From Deltaproteobacteria bacterium (GTDB lineage Bacteria > Desulfobacterota > Desulfarculia > Adiutricales > Adiutricaceae): a stretch of DNA of 35,998 nt. The notes beneath the pieces were generated by a model. That model saw only the letters and a list, made by a program, of their open reading frames with translations. It was not told where the DNA came from and ran no database searches. Below, in pieces: positions 15,795 through 23,633 of this stretch (positions within the stretch are counted from its first letter, which is position 1; each line of letters starts with the position of its first letter). The stretch is from assembly GCA_031278475.1 (NCBI GenBank), contig JAITKK010000111.1:1-35998 (forward strand). The letters run 5' to 3'. The translations under genes were made by a program, and so were the position numbers.

Positions 15795-16397
15795 ATGGGA
15801 CGACCAACACATATAACGTATTCGCTAGTTGCAGAGACTGCGCAAACGTTGATAAACGAGTCCAAGAAATGCAGTCTTAGTTCAATACATAAAATAGTGG
15901 GGGGCTCTCTCTCCACAGTTTCCAAATATTGGAAAGTATGGAGGGATAAGGAAGGTTATAACCGTATAGCACGGCCTAAAACCGTAAATCCATCAAATGA
16001 AATCAACACCATCTTTAAAGCAGAGTTAAACAACAAGATAAACGCAATTCATGAAGAGTACGAAATAAAGTTTAATGAATTAGAAAAAGAAAGTGAATAC
16101 CTGCGGATAACACTTGTCAAAAGCGAACAAAAAATTAGGGAACTCGAGGATTATAACACATCAACCAGAGACAGGCTTTCTTATGTTGAGGGGGTAAAAG
16201 CGTCGCAGGGTGCCCAGATAAACGAATTAAAACAAAACTTGGATTATTGCCAAATTGCGCTCAAGCAGGCGTTAGCCGATAAGTCATGGCTCGAGGGTTA
16301 TTTAAAAGAGATTTCTGAAACTCTTAATCACAGGCTGTCAGAACTGACTTCTATGGTTAAGCCAGAAACCAGTTCGAAAAATAACGAAATTCAGTAA
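15795..16397 (+). CDS. KfrA-type DNA-binding coiled-coil protein
   Basis: A 200-residue protein. The N-terminus (MGRPTHITYSLVAETAQTL, then SSIHKIVGGSLSTVSKYWKVWRD, about residues 1-50) matches the KfrA N-terminal helix-turn-helix domain of plasmid proteins. From about 70 to 190 it is a long charged coiled coil (for example KFNELEKESEYLRITLVKSEQKIRELEDY). KfrA proteins bind DNA, repress their own promoters and help plasmid maintenance; single chromosomal copies are often remnants of mobile DNA or of unknown role. The gene is clearly AT-rich compared with its neighbours, has its own promoter, and has GGAGG six bases before ATG. The ribosome site is embedded in the perfect palindrome GAGGATCCTC (15785-15794), a candidate self-binding site. 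No partition genes or replication origin accompany it. Confidence 0.8.
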   Translation: MGRPTHITYSLVAETAQTLINESKKCSLSSIHKIVGGSLSTVSKYWKVWRDKEGYNRIARPKTVNPSNEINTIFKAELNNKINAIHEEYEIKFNELEKESEYLRITLVKSEQKIRELEDYNTSTRDRLSYVEGVKASQGAQINELKQNLDYCQIALKQALADKSWLEGYLKEISETLNHRLSELTSMVKPETSSKNNEIQ

Positions 16398-16613
16398 ACC
16401 AACAAATATTTTCAAATATTATTTGTGCGCATGCCAAATGGCACCTTAACAAAGTAGCATGCTTTTAGCTACGGAAGCTTTCAAACAATTAGGTTCTTTG
16501 ATACTTTTTCAGCGTTTCTTTTATTGGGCACGATATTTCCAAAAACCCTGGCAGATTCAGCTCTCGGTTTATGGACACTTATGCTTGTCGCAAGCAGCCA
16601 TGGCACAAATCCG

Positions 16614-16661
16614 ATAAACGCCAATAAACCCAATAAGCCAAATAAACGCCAATATACCCCC
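16614..16661. repeat. Degenerate 9-10-bp tandem array
   Basis: Successive units ATAAACGCCA, ATAAACCCA, ATAAGCCAA, ATAAACGCCA and a degenerate ATATACCC unit run from 16614 to 16661. They are part of the 388-base gap 16398-16785, whose 5' portion is AT-rich and without a gene, with a weak hairpin (ACAAATA with TATTTGT) after the KfrA-like stop. Confidence 0.65.
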
Positions 16662-16694
16662 AACAAACCCTAAAAGCCAGAGCACTCGCGGCAT

Positions 16695-16732
16695 ATGAAA
16701 AACGCCAAGGCAAAACGCTCTGCCTTGGCGTT
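16695..16732 (-). terminator. Intrinsic terminator of the flavoprotein-NfeD-SPFH operon
   Basis: A perfect 12-bp stem (16701-16712 with 16721-16732) has an 8-base loop. Read on the minus strand it is followed by a run of T (the A run at 16698-16702 on plus). It lies 54 bases after the SPFH gene stop. Confidence 0.85.
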
Positions 16733-16785
16733 CGGGTTTTGCGCTTTCCCTAAGCGCTGGTGTCAGGGAAGCCTTTGGGCCGGCA

Positions 16786-17769
16786 TCATCCTTGGGGGGG
16801 ACTGGGTGCGGGGGCGGGGCCCTCGCCAGACTTAAGGACGGATTTCCCCACGGCCACGATGGACGCGATGTCGACAACGTTCGTGGGGATAATCATCGTG
16901 TTGTTGGCCTTTGCGAGCTTCCCGAACTCCATGAGGTAGTGTTCGGCTATCCTCAGGGCCACCGCCTCGTTCCCGCCTTGGGCGACAATTGACGCCCCCA
17001 CCCGGCGGAGGGCCTCGGCCGTGGAGTTTGCTATGAGCAGTATCTCCTGGGCACGGCCCGCGGCCTCGTTGATGCGGCGCTGCTTCTCGCCTTCGGATAT
17101 GTTTATGAGCTTCTGGCGCTCGCCCTCGGCAACGGCGATGTTTGCGAGCTTGTTTCCCTCGGCCTTGTTTATCATGGCCATCTTCTCGCCCTCGGACTCG
17201 GCTATGAGCGCCCTCTTCTCACGCTCGGCCCTCATCTGTTTCTCCATGGCGTCCTTTATGGACTGGGGCGGGGTGATGTTCTTGACCTCGTAGCGGTTGA
17301 TCTTCACCCCCCAGGGGGAGGATGCCTTGTCCACGGCCCCTATTATCTCGGCGTTGATGGTCTCCCTCTCCTCGAAGGTCTTGTCCAGCTCGAGCTTGCC
17401 TATGACGCTCCTCATGGTGGTCTGGGACATCTGGATGGCGGCGTTGTAGTAGTTGTTGACCCCGTAGCTGGCCAGATGGGGGTCTATGACGGTAAGGTAC
17501 AGCACCCCGTCCACCTCGACGGAGATGTTGTCCCGGGTTATGCAGATCTGCATGGGGACGTCAATCACCTGCTCCTTTAAGGTGTGCTTGTAGGCCACCC
17601 TGTCGAAGAAGGGGATGAGCACATGGAAGCCCGAGAGCAGGGTGTCGGAGTACTTTCCGAGCCGCTCCACCACGAAGGCCTCGTTCTGGGGGACGATCCT
17701 TACGTAGAGCTGGAACAGAATTATCAGGAATACCGCTATGCCTATCAGAATGAAGATTGTTACTTCCAT
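16786..17769 (-). CDS. SPFH/Band 7 membrane protein (QmcA/stomatin-like)
   Basis: A 327-residue protein (ATG 17769; GTG 17781 would add four residues). An N-terminal membrane helix (about 3-22, VTIFILIGIAVFLIILFQLYV) is followed by the SPFH domain: VPQNEAFVVERLGKY, GFHVLIPFFDRVAYKHTLKEQVIDVPMQICITRDNISVEVDGVLYL and ERETINAEI. Next comes a long Ala/Glu/Lys coiled coil (about 185-245, REKRALIAESEGEKMAMINKAEG type) and a hydrophobic C-terminus. SPFH proteins form large membrane-bound cages that organise membrane microdomains and restrain proteases such as FtsH. The preceding gene encodes an NfeD-like protein, the usual partner of such stomatin-like proteins. It ends the three-gene minus-strand operon. 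Confidence 0.93.
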   Translation of the reverse strand: MEVTIFILIGIAVFLIILFQLYVRIVPQNEAFVVERLGKYSDTLLSGFHVLIPFFDRVAYKHTLKEQVIDVPMQICITRDNISVEVDGVLYLTVIDPHLASYGVNNYYNAAIQMSQTTMRSVIGKLELDKTFEERETINAEIIGAVDKASSPWGVKINRYEVKNITPPQSIKDAMEKQMRAEREKRALIAESEGEKMAMINKAEGNKLANIAVAEGERQKLINISEGEKQRRINEAAGRAQEILLIANSTAEALRRVGASIVAQGGNEAVALRIAEHYLMEFGKLAKANNTMIIPTNVVDIASIVAVGKSVLKSGEGPAPAPSPPQG

Positions 17770-17883
17770 GCTCTCTACCACGCTCTCTCTTCGCGCCCGG
17801 TGGCTCCCGGGGAATGACGATCATTGTGCTGGTTAGGCCCATTATGGGTTTTTATAGGCTTTTGGGGCTTTTGTGGGATTCGT

Positions 17884-17919
17884 GGGCTCTATGGGCTCTA
17901 TGGGTTCTGTGGGCTTTGC
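17884..17919. repeat. 9-bp tandem array overlapping the NfeD stop
   Basis: Units GGGCTCTAT (17884, 17893), GGGTTCTGT (17902) and GGGCTTTGC (17911) form four adjacent 9-mers. They start in the spacer and run into the last codons of the NfeD gene (stop at 17898-17900). Confidence 0.75.
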
Positions 17920-18407
17920 TCCGTCTTTTCCAGAGATGTCGGGGGCGAAGAAATGGGCTCGATGCGGAACGTCAGCTCCTCGAGGGCGACTATCCTCGCC
18001 CTGTCGCCCTTGGAGAGCCCCACGTCGGTCTTGGCCATCCAGCGGGTCCCGTTTAGCTCGACCGGCCCTGGCCTTCCTGGCAGGATGTCCTCCAACACGT
18101 CCACCTCCTGGCCAAGGTAGCGCCTCGCTACCATGGGCTCGCTAAGGCTGTCCTTCTTGGAGGACTTGAAGGTGGCGAACCACCTGATGACGTGCTTCCT
18201 AAGGAGGACCAGGAAGACGATTGAGGACACAGAGAAAACGAGCCATTGCGCCCAGACGGGGATGGGCGCGAAGGCAAGGATCAGGAGCACCACCCAGGCC
18301 CCCAGGCCGAAGAAAAGGGCCACCACGCCCGGGGTCAGGAACTCTATTATGAGCAGGATGAAACCGAGAACGAACCAGAATGTCAGGTAGCTTCCGAATA
18401 GTTCCAA
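17898..18407 (-). CDS. NfeD-like membrane protein with C-terminal OB fold
   Basis: A 169-residue protein with three or so N-terminal hydrophobic helices (about 8-28, 30-47, 51-70) and a C-terminal beta-rich OB-fold domain (about 95-155, MVARRYLGQEVDVLEDILPGRPGPVELNGTRWMAKTD as its first half), the layout of short NfeD proteins. These pair with SPFH/stomatin proteins in the membrane. The start is TTG 18407, chosen because GAAGGAGA lies at the correct distance upstream; this ribosome site is almost at the stop of the upstream flavoprotein gene (11 bases between genes), so coupling is likely. The last residues are encoded by a 9-bp repeat array and are probably not functional. Confidence 0.88.
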   Translation of the reverse strand: MELFGSYLTFWFVLGFILLIIEFLTPGVVALFFGLGAWVVLLILAFAPIPVWAQWLVFSVSSIVFLVLLRKHVIRWFATFKSSKKDSLSEPMVARRYLGQEVDVLEDILPGRPGPVELNGTRWMAKTDVGLSKGDRARIVALEELTFRIEPISSPPTSLEKTEQSPQNP

Positions 18408-18418
18408 AGGTGTCTCCT

Positions 18419-18991
18419 TCAGGCTTTTAACTTGTTGACAAGCCAGGCGATGTTGGCGCCAAGCAACCTCATGGTCTCCTGGGCCTCGCGGTCATCCTGG
18501 ATTTCGCCCGGGTCCCTCGCGACTCCCAGGTTCCAGTAGCGGGACCCCACCGTCAGCATCTGGTTGATGCCAAAAAAATGGTTGATGGAGTCGAAGGTGT
18601 GGACGTGCCCGGCCCTCCTCGCGACCACCACCGCGGCCCCGGGCTTCCTGGCCAACAGGGAGCCGTGGTGCAGGCTGACGTAGCCCAAGCGGTCGATGAC
18701 CGCCTTGAGCTCCGGGGTAAGGTCCGCGAAGTACACCGGGGATGCGAGTATCAGGGCCTCGGCCTCGATGGCCTTGGCTATGAGCTCGTTCATGAAGTCC
18801 TTCTGCACGCAGCGGGGCTTCTCCTGGCGGGCGCAGCCGTAGCAGGCCTTGCAGCCCAGGACCGGCTTCCCGCCCACCTGGTACACCTCGGTCTTCAGAC
18901 CCCCGTCCTCTATGGCCTCCAGGCACCATTCGATCATCACGGAGGTGTTCCCCTTGGGACGGGGGCTCCCGTTCACGGCCAATACGGTCAT
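18419..18991 (-). CDS. NAD(P)H-dependent FMN reductase / flavodoxin-like protein with Cys cluster
   Basis: A 190-residue flavodoxin-fold protein. NGSPRPKGNTS (residues 7-17) is the FMN phosphate loop, and ILASPVYFADLTPELKAVIDRLG is the usual second flavin-binding segment. Between them is a cysteine set, C47, C50, C53 and C61 (GCKACYGCARQ... C), which resembles the compact Cys motif of archaeal-type iron-sulfur flavoproteins; it may bind a 4Fe-4S cluster or act in thiol chemistry. Such proteins are common in anaerobes as electron-transfer or detoxification flavoproteins. The start at 18991 has GGGAG with about five bases spacing; a GTG at 19003 is less likely. It heads the operon with NfeD and SPFH genes, which is an unusual partner. 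Confidence 0.88.
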   Translation of the reverse strand: MTVLAVNGSPRPKGNTSVMIEWCLEAIEDGGLKTEVYQVGGKPVLGCKACYGCARQEKPRCVQKDFMNELIAKAIEAEALILASPVYFADLTPELKAVIDRLGYVSLHHGSLLARKPGAAVVVARRAGHVHTFDSINHFFGINQMLTVGSRYWNLGVARDPGEIQDDREAQETMRLLGANIAWLVNKLKA

Positions 18992-19225
18992 GTTGTCTCC
19001 CACTGTGAGTCAGGCCGCAAAGGATGCGGCGCGAATGCCCTTGCACCCTCCCCAAGGGAGCCCCCGGGCAGGCGCAACCATGCGAAGGCACCGGACGTCC
19101 TGGCGTCCCGCCCCGCGGGTCTTGGCGCGCCGTGCCGGCCCAGCCACCTGGCAGGCCGGGGCACCAGCTTGTGTAGGAATCTTCCAAGGGCCTTGAAAGG
19201 GAGCCTTGGCCCGTCCGGGGCCTTG

Positions 19226-19280
19226 GGCCATGAGATGGCCATGACTTGGCCATGACATGGCCATGGCTTGGCCATAATAA
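19226..19280. repeat. 11-bp tandem array, five copies
   Basis: GGCCATGAGAT, GGCCATGACTT, GGCCATGACAT, GGCCATGGCTT and GGCCATAATAA follow each other at 19226, 19237, 19248, 19259 and 19270. The period is close to one helical turn. It lies in the 357-base gap 18992-19348 between the flavoprotein start and the transpeptidase stop. No gene was seen in that gap. Confidence 0.85.
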
Positions 19281-19348
19281 GCCATAAAGGGGCGTAATTA
19301 TCCCCTGGCTTTGGCTTTTGCGTCCTTTTGGGGGGCCTTGCTGCCTTT

Positions 19349-21664
19349 CTAAGGCTTGTCCTTATAGTAACTTATAACCGCACGGCGGACAAGCTCCTGG
19401 GAGGATAGCCTGGCGCGACCGTTGTGGACCACCACCGCCGCTATGGCCAATGGCTTGGATTCCTTGCCCTCTGCGTCCTTAAGCTTCGCGAGCGCCACGA
19501 ACCAGTCCACGTAGTTGCCCTCCGTGTCGTTTATGGTGCCGCTCTTGCCGCCCAGGTCCAGGCGCCTGAGCACGGGGTGGGAGGTGGCGTCGTAGAAGCG
19601 CTTCCTGCCCGTGCCTTCGTAGACCGTGGCCTTCATGAGGGTCCACAGGCTGGAGGCGGTGCCATCCGCCATCACCTTCCCAAGCTCCTTGGGCGTCCCC
19701 GTGTAGAGCACGTTGTTGCGGTTGTCCGCGACCTCCTCCACGAAGTAGGGCTCCATGACCCTGCCGCCGTTGTGGACGGCCGCGACCATCATCGCGGCGT
19801 GCAGCGGGGATGCCTTGGTGGTGCGGTTGTAACCCGAGGCGAGCTCGGCCAAAAGGAAGGGATCCTCCGCGTCCTCCACCAGGAAGCTGGAGGGGGTAAC
19901 CTCCATCTCGAAGAGGATGGGGCTGTTGAAGCGGAACGACTCCGCATAGGCCTTGAGCTCCTCCGCGCCCAGGGTGTAGATGCCGAGTTTCCCGAAAACC
20001 GAGTTGATGCTATGGGCGAAGCTCTCCTTGAACGTGGCCTTGTGCCTTCCCACGTCCGGGTCCTTCACCACGTTGGACTTGTAGAGGGTGTGCCTGCCGC
20101 CGTCGTAGAGCACGTAGGAGTCCTCGTCGTAGCCGTTGCGCTCCATCGCGGCCGCGGCCGTTATGAGCTTGAACACCGAGGCGGCCGGGAAACTCCCCGC
20201 GACCGCAGGGTTAAGCTTGGTGCCGCTCCCGGCCCCGGCCATGGCCAATACCTTCCCGTCCTCGGGATCCAGGACCACCAGGGCCGCCTCGAGGCTCCCC
20301 ACCGCCCTCACCCACTTCTGCGCCTCGGCCTGGAGGCCGCGGTCGAAGGTGGTCCGAAGGTGCAGGATCTCCCCGTTGGAGGGCTCCTGCAGCTCCAGGA
20401 AGCCTGACTCAAGCCCTGATAGCCTCTCCTGGCCCAGGAAGCCCGCGAGTATCTCCTTGTCGAGCGGGCTCCCGGAGGTGTAACCGATCACCTTGACCAC
20501 CTTGGGGCCGTCCGGATCCACCGGCCCGAAGGCAGGCTCGAAGCCACCGTCGGGCACGTCGCCCGGCCTTGGGCCGGTCTCCCCGGCCGACGGGGCCGGC
20601 ATAAGCCCGTCCGGGCCGTAGCCAAGGAACCCTGGCTCGCCGCCGCCAAAGGCCTCCTCCGAGTAAAAGTCATCCTCTGGCTCAAGCTCTTCCGCGAGCA
20701 AGGAGGGGTTCTCGGACGCCGGGTCGGCCACAGGGTCGTCCTGGGGCAGCCCCTCGCCCGGTACCCTCGCGACCGTCCTCACGACCTGCCTGGGATCGTT
20801 TTTGCCATTGCCTTTGCCTTGACCGGCACGGCCCTTCCCGGCATTCCCGCCAACGGCCCCTCCCGCCTCCGGCGTGAACCTTGGGCCCAAGGCGACCAGC
20901 TCGGCGGCCGTGCGGGGGGATATGCCACTGGGGTCGGAGCCGGGCGCGAGCGGGAAATAGGGCACGGCCTCAACCGCAATCCCCCCGGATTTGCCCTGCA
21001 GGACAACCGGCGGGTTAGGCGGCCCAACGGACACGGGCATGGAGGGCTCTTGGCTTGGCTGGGCGTTTGCTTCCAGGCCTGGCTGGGGGCCTGATTGCCG
21101 GCCTGGCTGGGGGCCAGGTCCCTTTAGGCTTCCCTGGCTTGCCTGTTGGGCGGGGATTGGGACGGCGGTTACCGGCTCTTGGGTCTTGGCCGCCGCGAGT
21201 TCCGGGGGGCCGTCGCTCAGGCGGACCAGGAAGGCCAAGGCGACCACGGCAAGGACGGCCAGGGGGATCAGTAGGGTCCTCCCGGAAAGCGAACTTTTCC
21301 CGGGCTTGGCCCGGAAGGGGGAAAGGAAGCCCCCGAACAAAGACAGGATACCCCTCTTGCTTTCCTCGGGCCTGCCGGCCTCGGGCCTGCCGGCCTCTTC
21401 CTTGCCCGTGACGTCCCCGGGGGCCGGTGCCTCGGACGCGGGGGCGGCGTTCCGGGCCGCGGGCCCGGAAGCCGGCCCCCGCATGCCGGAATCCAAGGTT
21501 TCCAAGGCCTTGGCGAGGGACTCCCTGAAGCCCTCCGAGAGGGTGAGCCCCAGGACGAAGTCAAGGCCGAAGTCACCGTCGGCATGGCCCATGGCCCTGT
21601 AGCCCGCCTTGAAGGACGGGGCGAAGTCCTCGCCATGTTCCCAGGAAAAGCCCCTCTTGTCCAC
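19349..21664 (-). CDS. Membrane-anchored penicillin-binding-protein-like transpeptidase
   Basis: A 771-residue protein starting at GTG 21664. Residues 1-129 are cytoplasmic-like and partly Pro/Ala-rich; a single membrane helix follows (about 130-149, TLLIPLAVLAVVALAFLVRL), then a long disordered Pro/Gln/Gly/acidic region to about residue 400. The C-terminal part is a D,D-transpeptidase domain: S496-VFK499 (nucleophile and Lys), S552-IN (SxN) and K707-SGT (KTG box). Such domains cross-link peptidoglycan in the periplasm and bind beta-lactams. A glycosyltransferase domain is absent, so it is not class A; the usual class B dimerisation domain was not recognised. SerRS stop and this start overlap by one base, so serS and this gene are coupled. 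Short tandem duplications (21365-21394; 21076-21115) lie in its linkers. Confidence 0.85.
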   Translation of the reverse strand: MDKRGFSWEHGEDFAPSFKAGYRAMGHADGDFGLDFVLGLTLSEGFRESLAKALETLDSGMRGPASGPAARNAAPASEAPAPGDVTGKEEAGRPEAGRPEESKRGILSLFGGFLSPFRAKPGKSSLSGRTLLIPLAVLAVVALAFLVRLSDGPPELAAAKTQEPVTAVPIPAQQASQGSLKGPGPQPGRQSGPQPGLEANAQPSQEPSMPVSVGPPNPPVVLQGKSGGIAVEAVPYFPLAPGSDPSGISPRTAAELVALGPRFTPEAGGAVGGNAGKGRAGQGKGNGKNDPRQVVRTVARVPGEGLPQDDPVADPASENPSLLAEELEPEDDFYSEEAFGGGEPGFLGYGPDGLMPAPSAGETGPRPGDVPDGGFEPAFGPVDPDGPKVVKVIGYTSGSPLDKEILAGFLGQERLSGLESGFLELQEPSNGEILHLRTTFDRGLQAEAQKWVRAVGSLEAALVVLDPEDGKVLAMAGAGSGTKLNPAVAGSFPAASVFKLITAAAAMERNGYDEDSYVLYDGGRHTLYKSNVVKDPDVGRHKATFKESFAHSINSVFGKLGIYTLGAEELKAYAESFRFNSPILFEMEVTPSSFLVEDAEDPFLLAELASGYNRTTKASPLHAAMMVAAVHNGGRVMEPYFVEEVADNRNNVLYTGTPKELGKVMADGTASSLWTLMKATVYEGTGRKRFYDATSHPVLRRLDLGGKSGTINDTEGNYVDWFVALAKLKDAEGKESKPLAIAAVVVHNGRARLSSQELVRRAVISYYKDKP

Positions 21665-22947
21665 TATGCGCCCCCCTTGCTGACGATGGAGGCCTGCCCG
21701 CCCATGTAGGGGCGCAGGGCCTCAGGGATCGAAACGGAGCCGTCGGCGGCCTGGAAATTCTCAAGGACGGCCGCCAAGGTCCTCCCCACGGCGAGCCCGG
21801 AGCCGTTGAGGGTGTGGACCAAGGCGGACTTGCCGTCCTTCTTCCTGGCCCTTATGCCGGCCCTCCTCGCCTGGAAGTCGGTGAAGCAGGAGCAGCTGGA
21901 TATCTCCCTGTAGAGCCCCGCCCCCGGGAGCCAGACCTCCAGGTCGTAGGTCTTGGTGGAGGAGAACCCCAAATCGCCGCTTGCCAGGGCCACCACCCTG
22001 TAGGGCAGCCCCAGCCTCTTGAGCACCTCCTCGGCATGAGAGGTCAGCCTCTCGAGCTCGTCCATGGACTCCTCCGGCTTGGAGAACTTCACAAGCTCTA
22101 CCTTGTCGAACTGGTGCATGCGGATGAGCCCCCTTGTGTCGCGTCCCGCGGCCCCGGCCTCGGCCCTGAAGCAGGGCGTGTAGGCGGCAAAGGATATGGG
22201 AAGGGAGTCGTAGTCCAGGGACTCCTCCTGGTAGAGGTTGGTAACGGGCACCTCGGCGGTAGGCACCAGCCACAGATCCCTGCCTTCCAGCTTGAACTGG
22301 TCGTCCTTGAACTTGGGCAGCTGGCCCGTCCCGAACAGGGCCTTGGAATTGACAATGGCCGGAGGCCAGCACTCCGTGTAGCCGTGCTCTTGGGTATGGA
22401 GGTCCAGCATGAAGGATATGAGGGCCCTGTTGAGCCTGGAAAGATCCCCGTAGAGGACGGCGAACCTCGCCCCGGCAATCTTAGCGGCCCTGGGGAAGTC
22501 CATCTGCCCGAAGGACTCGCCTATCTCCCAGTGGTTCCTGGGCTGGAAGCCAAAGGACGGGGGCTCCAAATGCCTCCGTATCTCCTGGTTTGCGGACTCG
22601 TCGCCCAGGGGGACGCTCGGGTGCACTAGGTTGGGGATGTTCCTTAGGATTTCCTTTTCCTTCTCCTCCACCTCGGCAAGCCCCGGCTCGAGCCCCTTTA
22701 TCCTCGCCCCCAGCTCCTTGAGCCCCGCGATGTGCGGGGCGGTGTCCTCTTTTTTCTTCCTGAGCCCGGCTATGAGGTCGTTGGCCCTGTTCCGCTCGGC
22801 GAGAAGGCCCTCGTACTCCGTCAGCAGCTCCCTGCGCCTTTGGTCCAGGGCCGAGAAGCCGTCCATGACGGAGCTGTCCATCCGCCGGTTCTCCAGGGTT
22901 TCGACGATCAGGGGGACATTGTCCCTCACGAACTTCAGGTCATGCAT
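21664..22947 (-). CDS. serS: Seryl-tRNA synthetase
   Basis: A 427-residue class II synthetase that charges tRNA-Ser (and tRNA-Sec). The N-terminal tRNA-binding coiled coil (about 30-100) is followed by the catalytic domain: TGQLPKF, WLVPTAEVPVTNLY, motif 2 FRAEAGAAGRDTRGLIRMHQF, CSCFTDFQARR and motif 3 NGSGLAVGRTLAAVLENFQ. Length is normal. AGGAGG seven bases before ATG is an excellent ribosome site. The downstream transpeptidase gene overlaps its stop. No T-box leader was found upstream. Confidence 0.98.
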   Translation of the reverse strand: MHDLKFVRDNVPLIVETLENRRMDSSVMDGFSALDQRRRELLTEYEGLLAERNRANDLIAGLRKKKEDTAPHIAGLKELGARIKGLEPGLAEVEEKEKEILRNIPNLVHPSVPLGDESANQEIRRHLEPPSFGFQPRNHWEIGESFGQMDFPRAAKIAGARFAVLYGDLSRLNRALISFMLDLHTQEHGYTECWPPAIVNSKALFGTGQLPKFKDDQFKLEGRDLWLVPTAEVPVTNLYQEESLDYDSLPISFAAYTPCFRAEAGAAGRDTRGLIRMHQFDKVELVKFSKPEESMDELERLTSHAEEVLKRLGLPYRVVALASGDLGFSSTKTYDLEVWLPGAGLYREISSCSCFTDFQARRAGIRARKKDGKSALVHTLNGSGLAVGRTLAAVLENFQAADGSVSIPEALRPYMGGQASIVSKGGA

Positions 22948-23119
22948 AAAGGGGCCTCCTGGCCCTGAGAAAGCGAATGCATCCGTTTGCAGGCAAAGGC
23001 AGGGGCAAAGGCATGCCGTCGCCCCTTGCCCTGATGCCCCCTATTGGGGCGCACGAAGAGGACACATATACGCAAATACCTGCTTATTAGCTCCGATTCG
23101 AAGCAAAGGGAGGAGCTTT

Positions 23120-23251
23120 ATGAAATTTAAGGGCGTAATCAGGGTTAACTTGGCAAAATTATACCAAAAAAGTCTAGATTTAACAGCCTTTCATCGTGTT
23201 AAATCTGGTTTTTTTTCAAAATTTAGCCTCATAAAGCCACAGATTCGCTAA
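23120..23251 (+). CDS. Possible 43-codon small ORF (doubtful)
   Basis: ATG 23120 is preceded by GGAGG with six bases spacing and opens a 43-codon frame rich in Lys, Phe and Leu (begins MKFKGVIRVNLAK). No family is recognised. Against it, a strong terminator with eight Ts (23176-23216) lies inside the frame, so a normal transcript would end before the stop codon. It may be a leader peptide, part of a small RNA, or chance. Confidence 0.25.
   Translation: MKFKGVIRVNLAKLYQKSLDLTAFHRVKSGFFSKFSLIKPQIR
23167..23216. terminator. Strong intrinsic terminator, probably bidirectional
   Basis: A perfect 10-bp stem (23176-23185 with 23197-23206) has an 11-base loop and is followed on plus by GG and eight Ts. 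On the minus strand the stem is followed by AGAC and six Ts. On minus it may end the transcript of the giant gene about 600 bases past its stop; on plus it implies a short unannotated transcript. Confidence 0.75.
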
Positions 23252-23561
23252 GACCTTACCATTTTTGAAATATACATATACCACATATGGTATGCAATTA
23301 TTTCTAAATGGATAATCAAAAAAATACCCGTGGGGAACTTAAAAGAACCCCGGACTAAAATCATGTGCCCCAAGAGGGCCCGAAAAGTGCTTGGGACCCT
23401 CCAGGTGCCCTTTAGGTGTTATTGGGCTTATTGGGTGTCCCAGGGCAGGCTCGTTGCAAAAGGGCGCATTGATGGGGTTTTGGCGGGAGGGATAGGGGAA
23501 GCCTGTGCGGGGATAGCTACAAAGGGGGAAGGCAGGAGAGCCTGGCAGCCTGGACCATGAC

Positions 23562-23633
23562 CGTGCTTGGGGCCATGCTTGGGGCCGTGCTTGGGGCCAT
23601 GCTTGGGGGCGTGATTGGGGGCATGATTGGGGG
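23562..23633. repeat. 12-bp tandem array, six copies
   Basis: Six 12-mers alternate CGTG and CATG starts followed by CTTGGGGC or ATTGGGGG, from 23562 to 23633, giving a 24-bp higher-order period. It is in the 872-base gap 22948-23819, which otherwise contains the doubtful small ORF, the bidirectional terminator and no recognisable gene. Confidence 0.85.

Noticed and set aside
16569-16877. Hydrophobic minus-strand frame resembling a small membrane protein
   Set aside because: Its hydrophobic part is translation of the 9-10-bp array and of the terminator; no ribosome site or family.
19424-20407. 327-codon plus-strand frame over the PBP-like gene
   Set aside because: Antisense of the transpeptidase domain, whose SxxK, SxN and KSGT motifs are intact.
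23041-23115. tRNA-like GATTCGAA segment
   Set aside because: No cloverleaf arms or acceptor pairing around it.
22948-23220. T-box or other tRNA-sensing leader for serS
   Set aside because: Minus-strand sequence upstream of serS lacks the AGGGTGG-type T-box core and specifier arrangement; the terminator there is far from serS.
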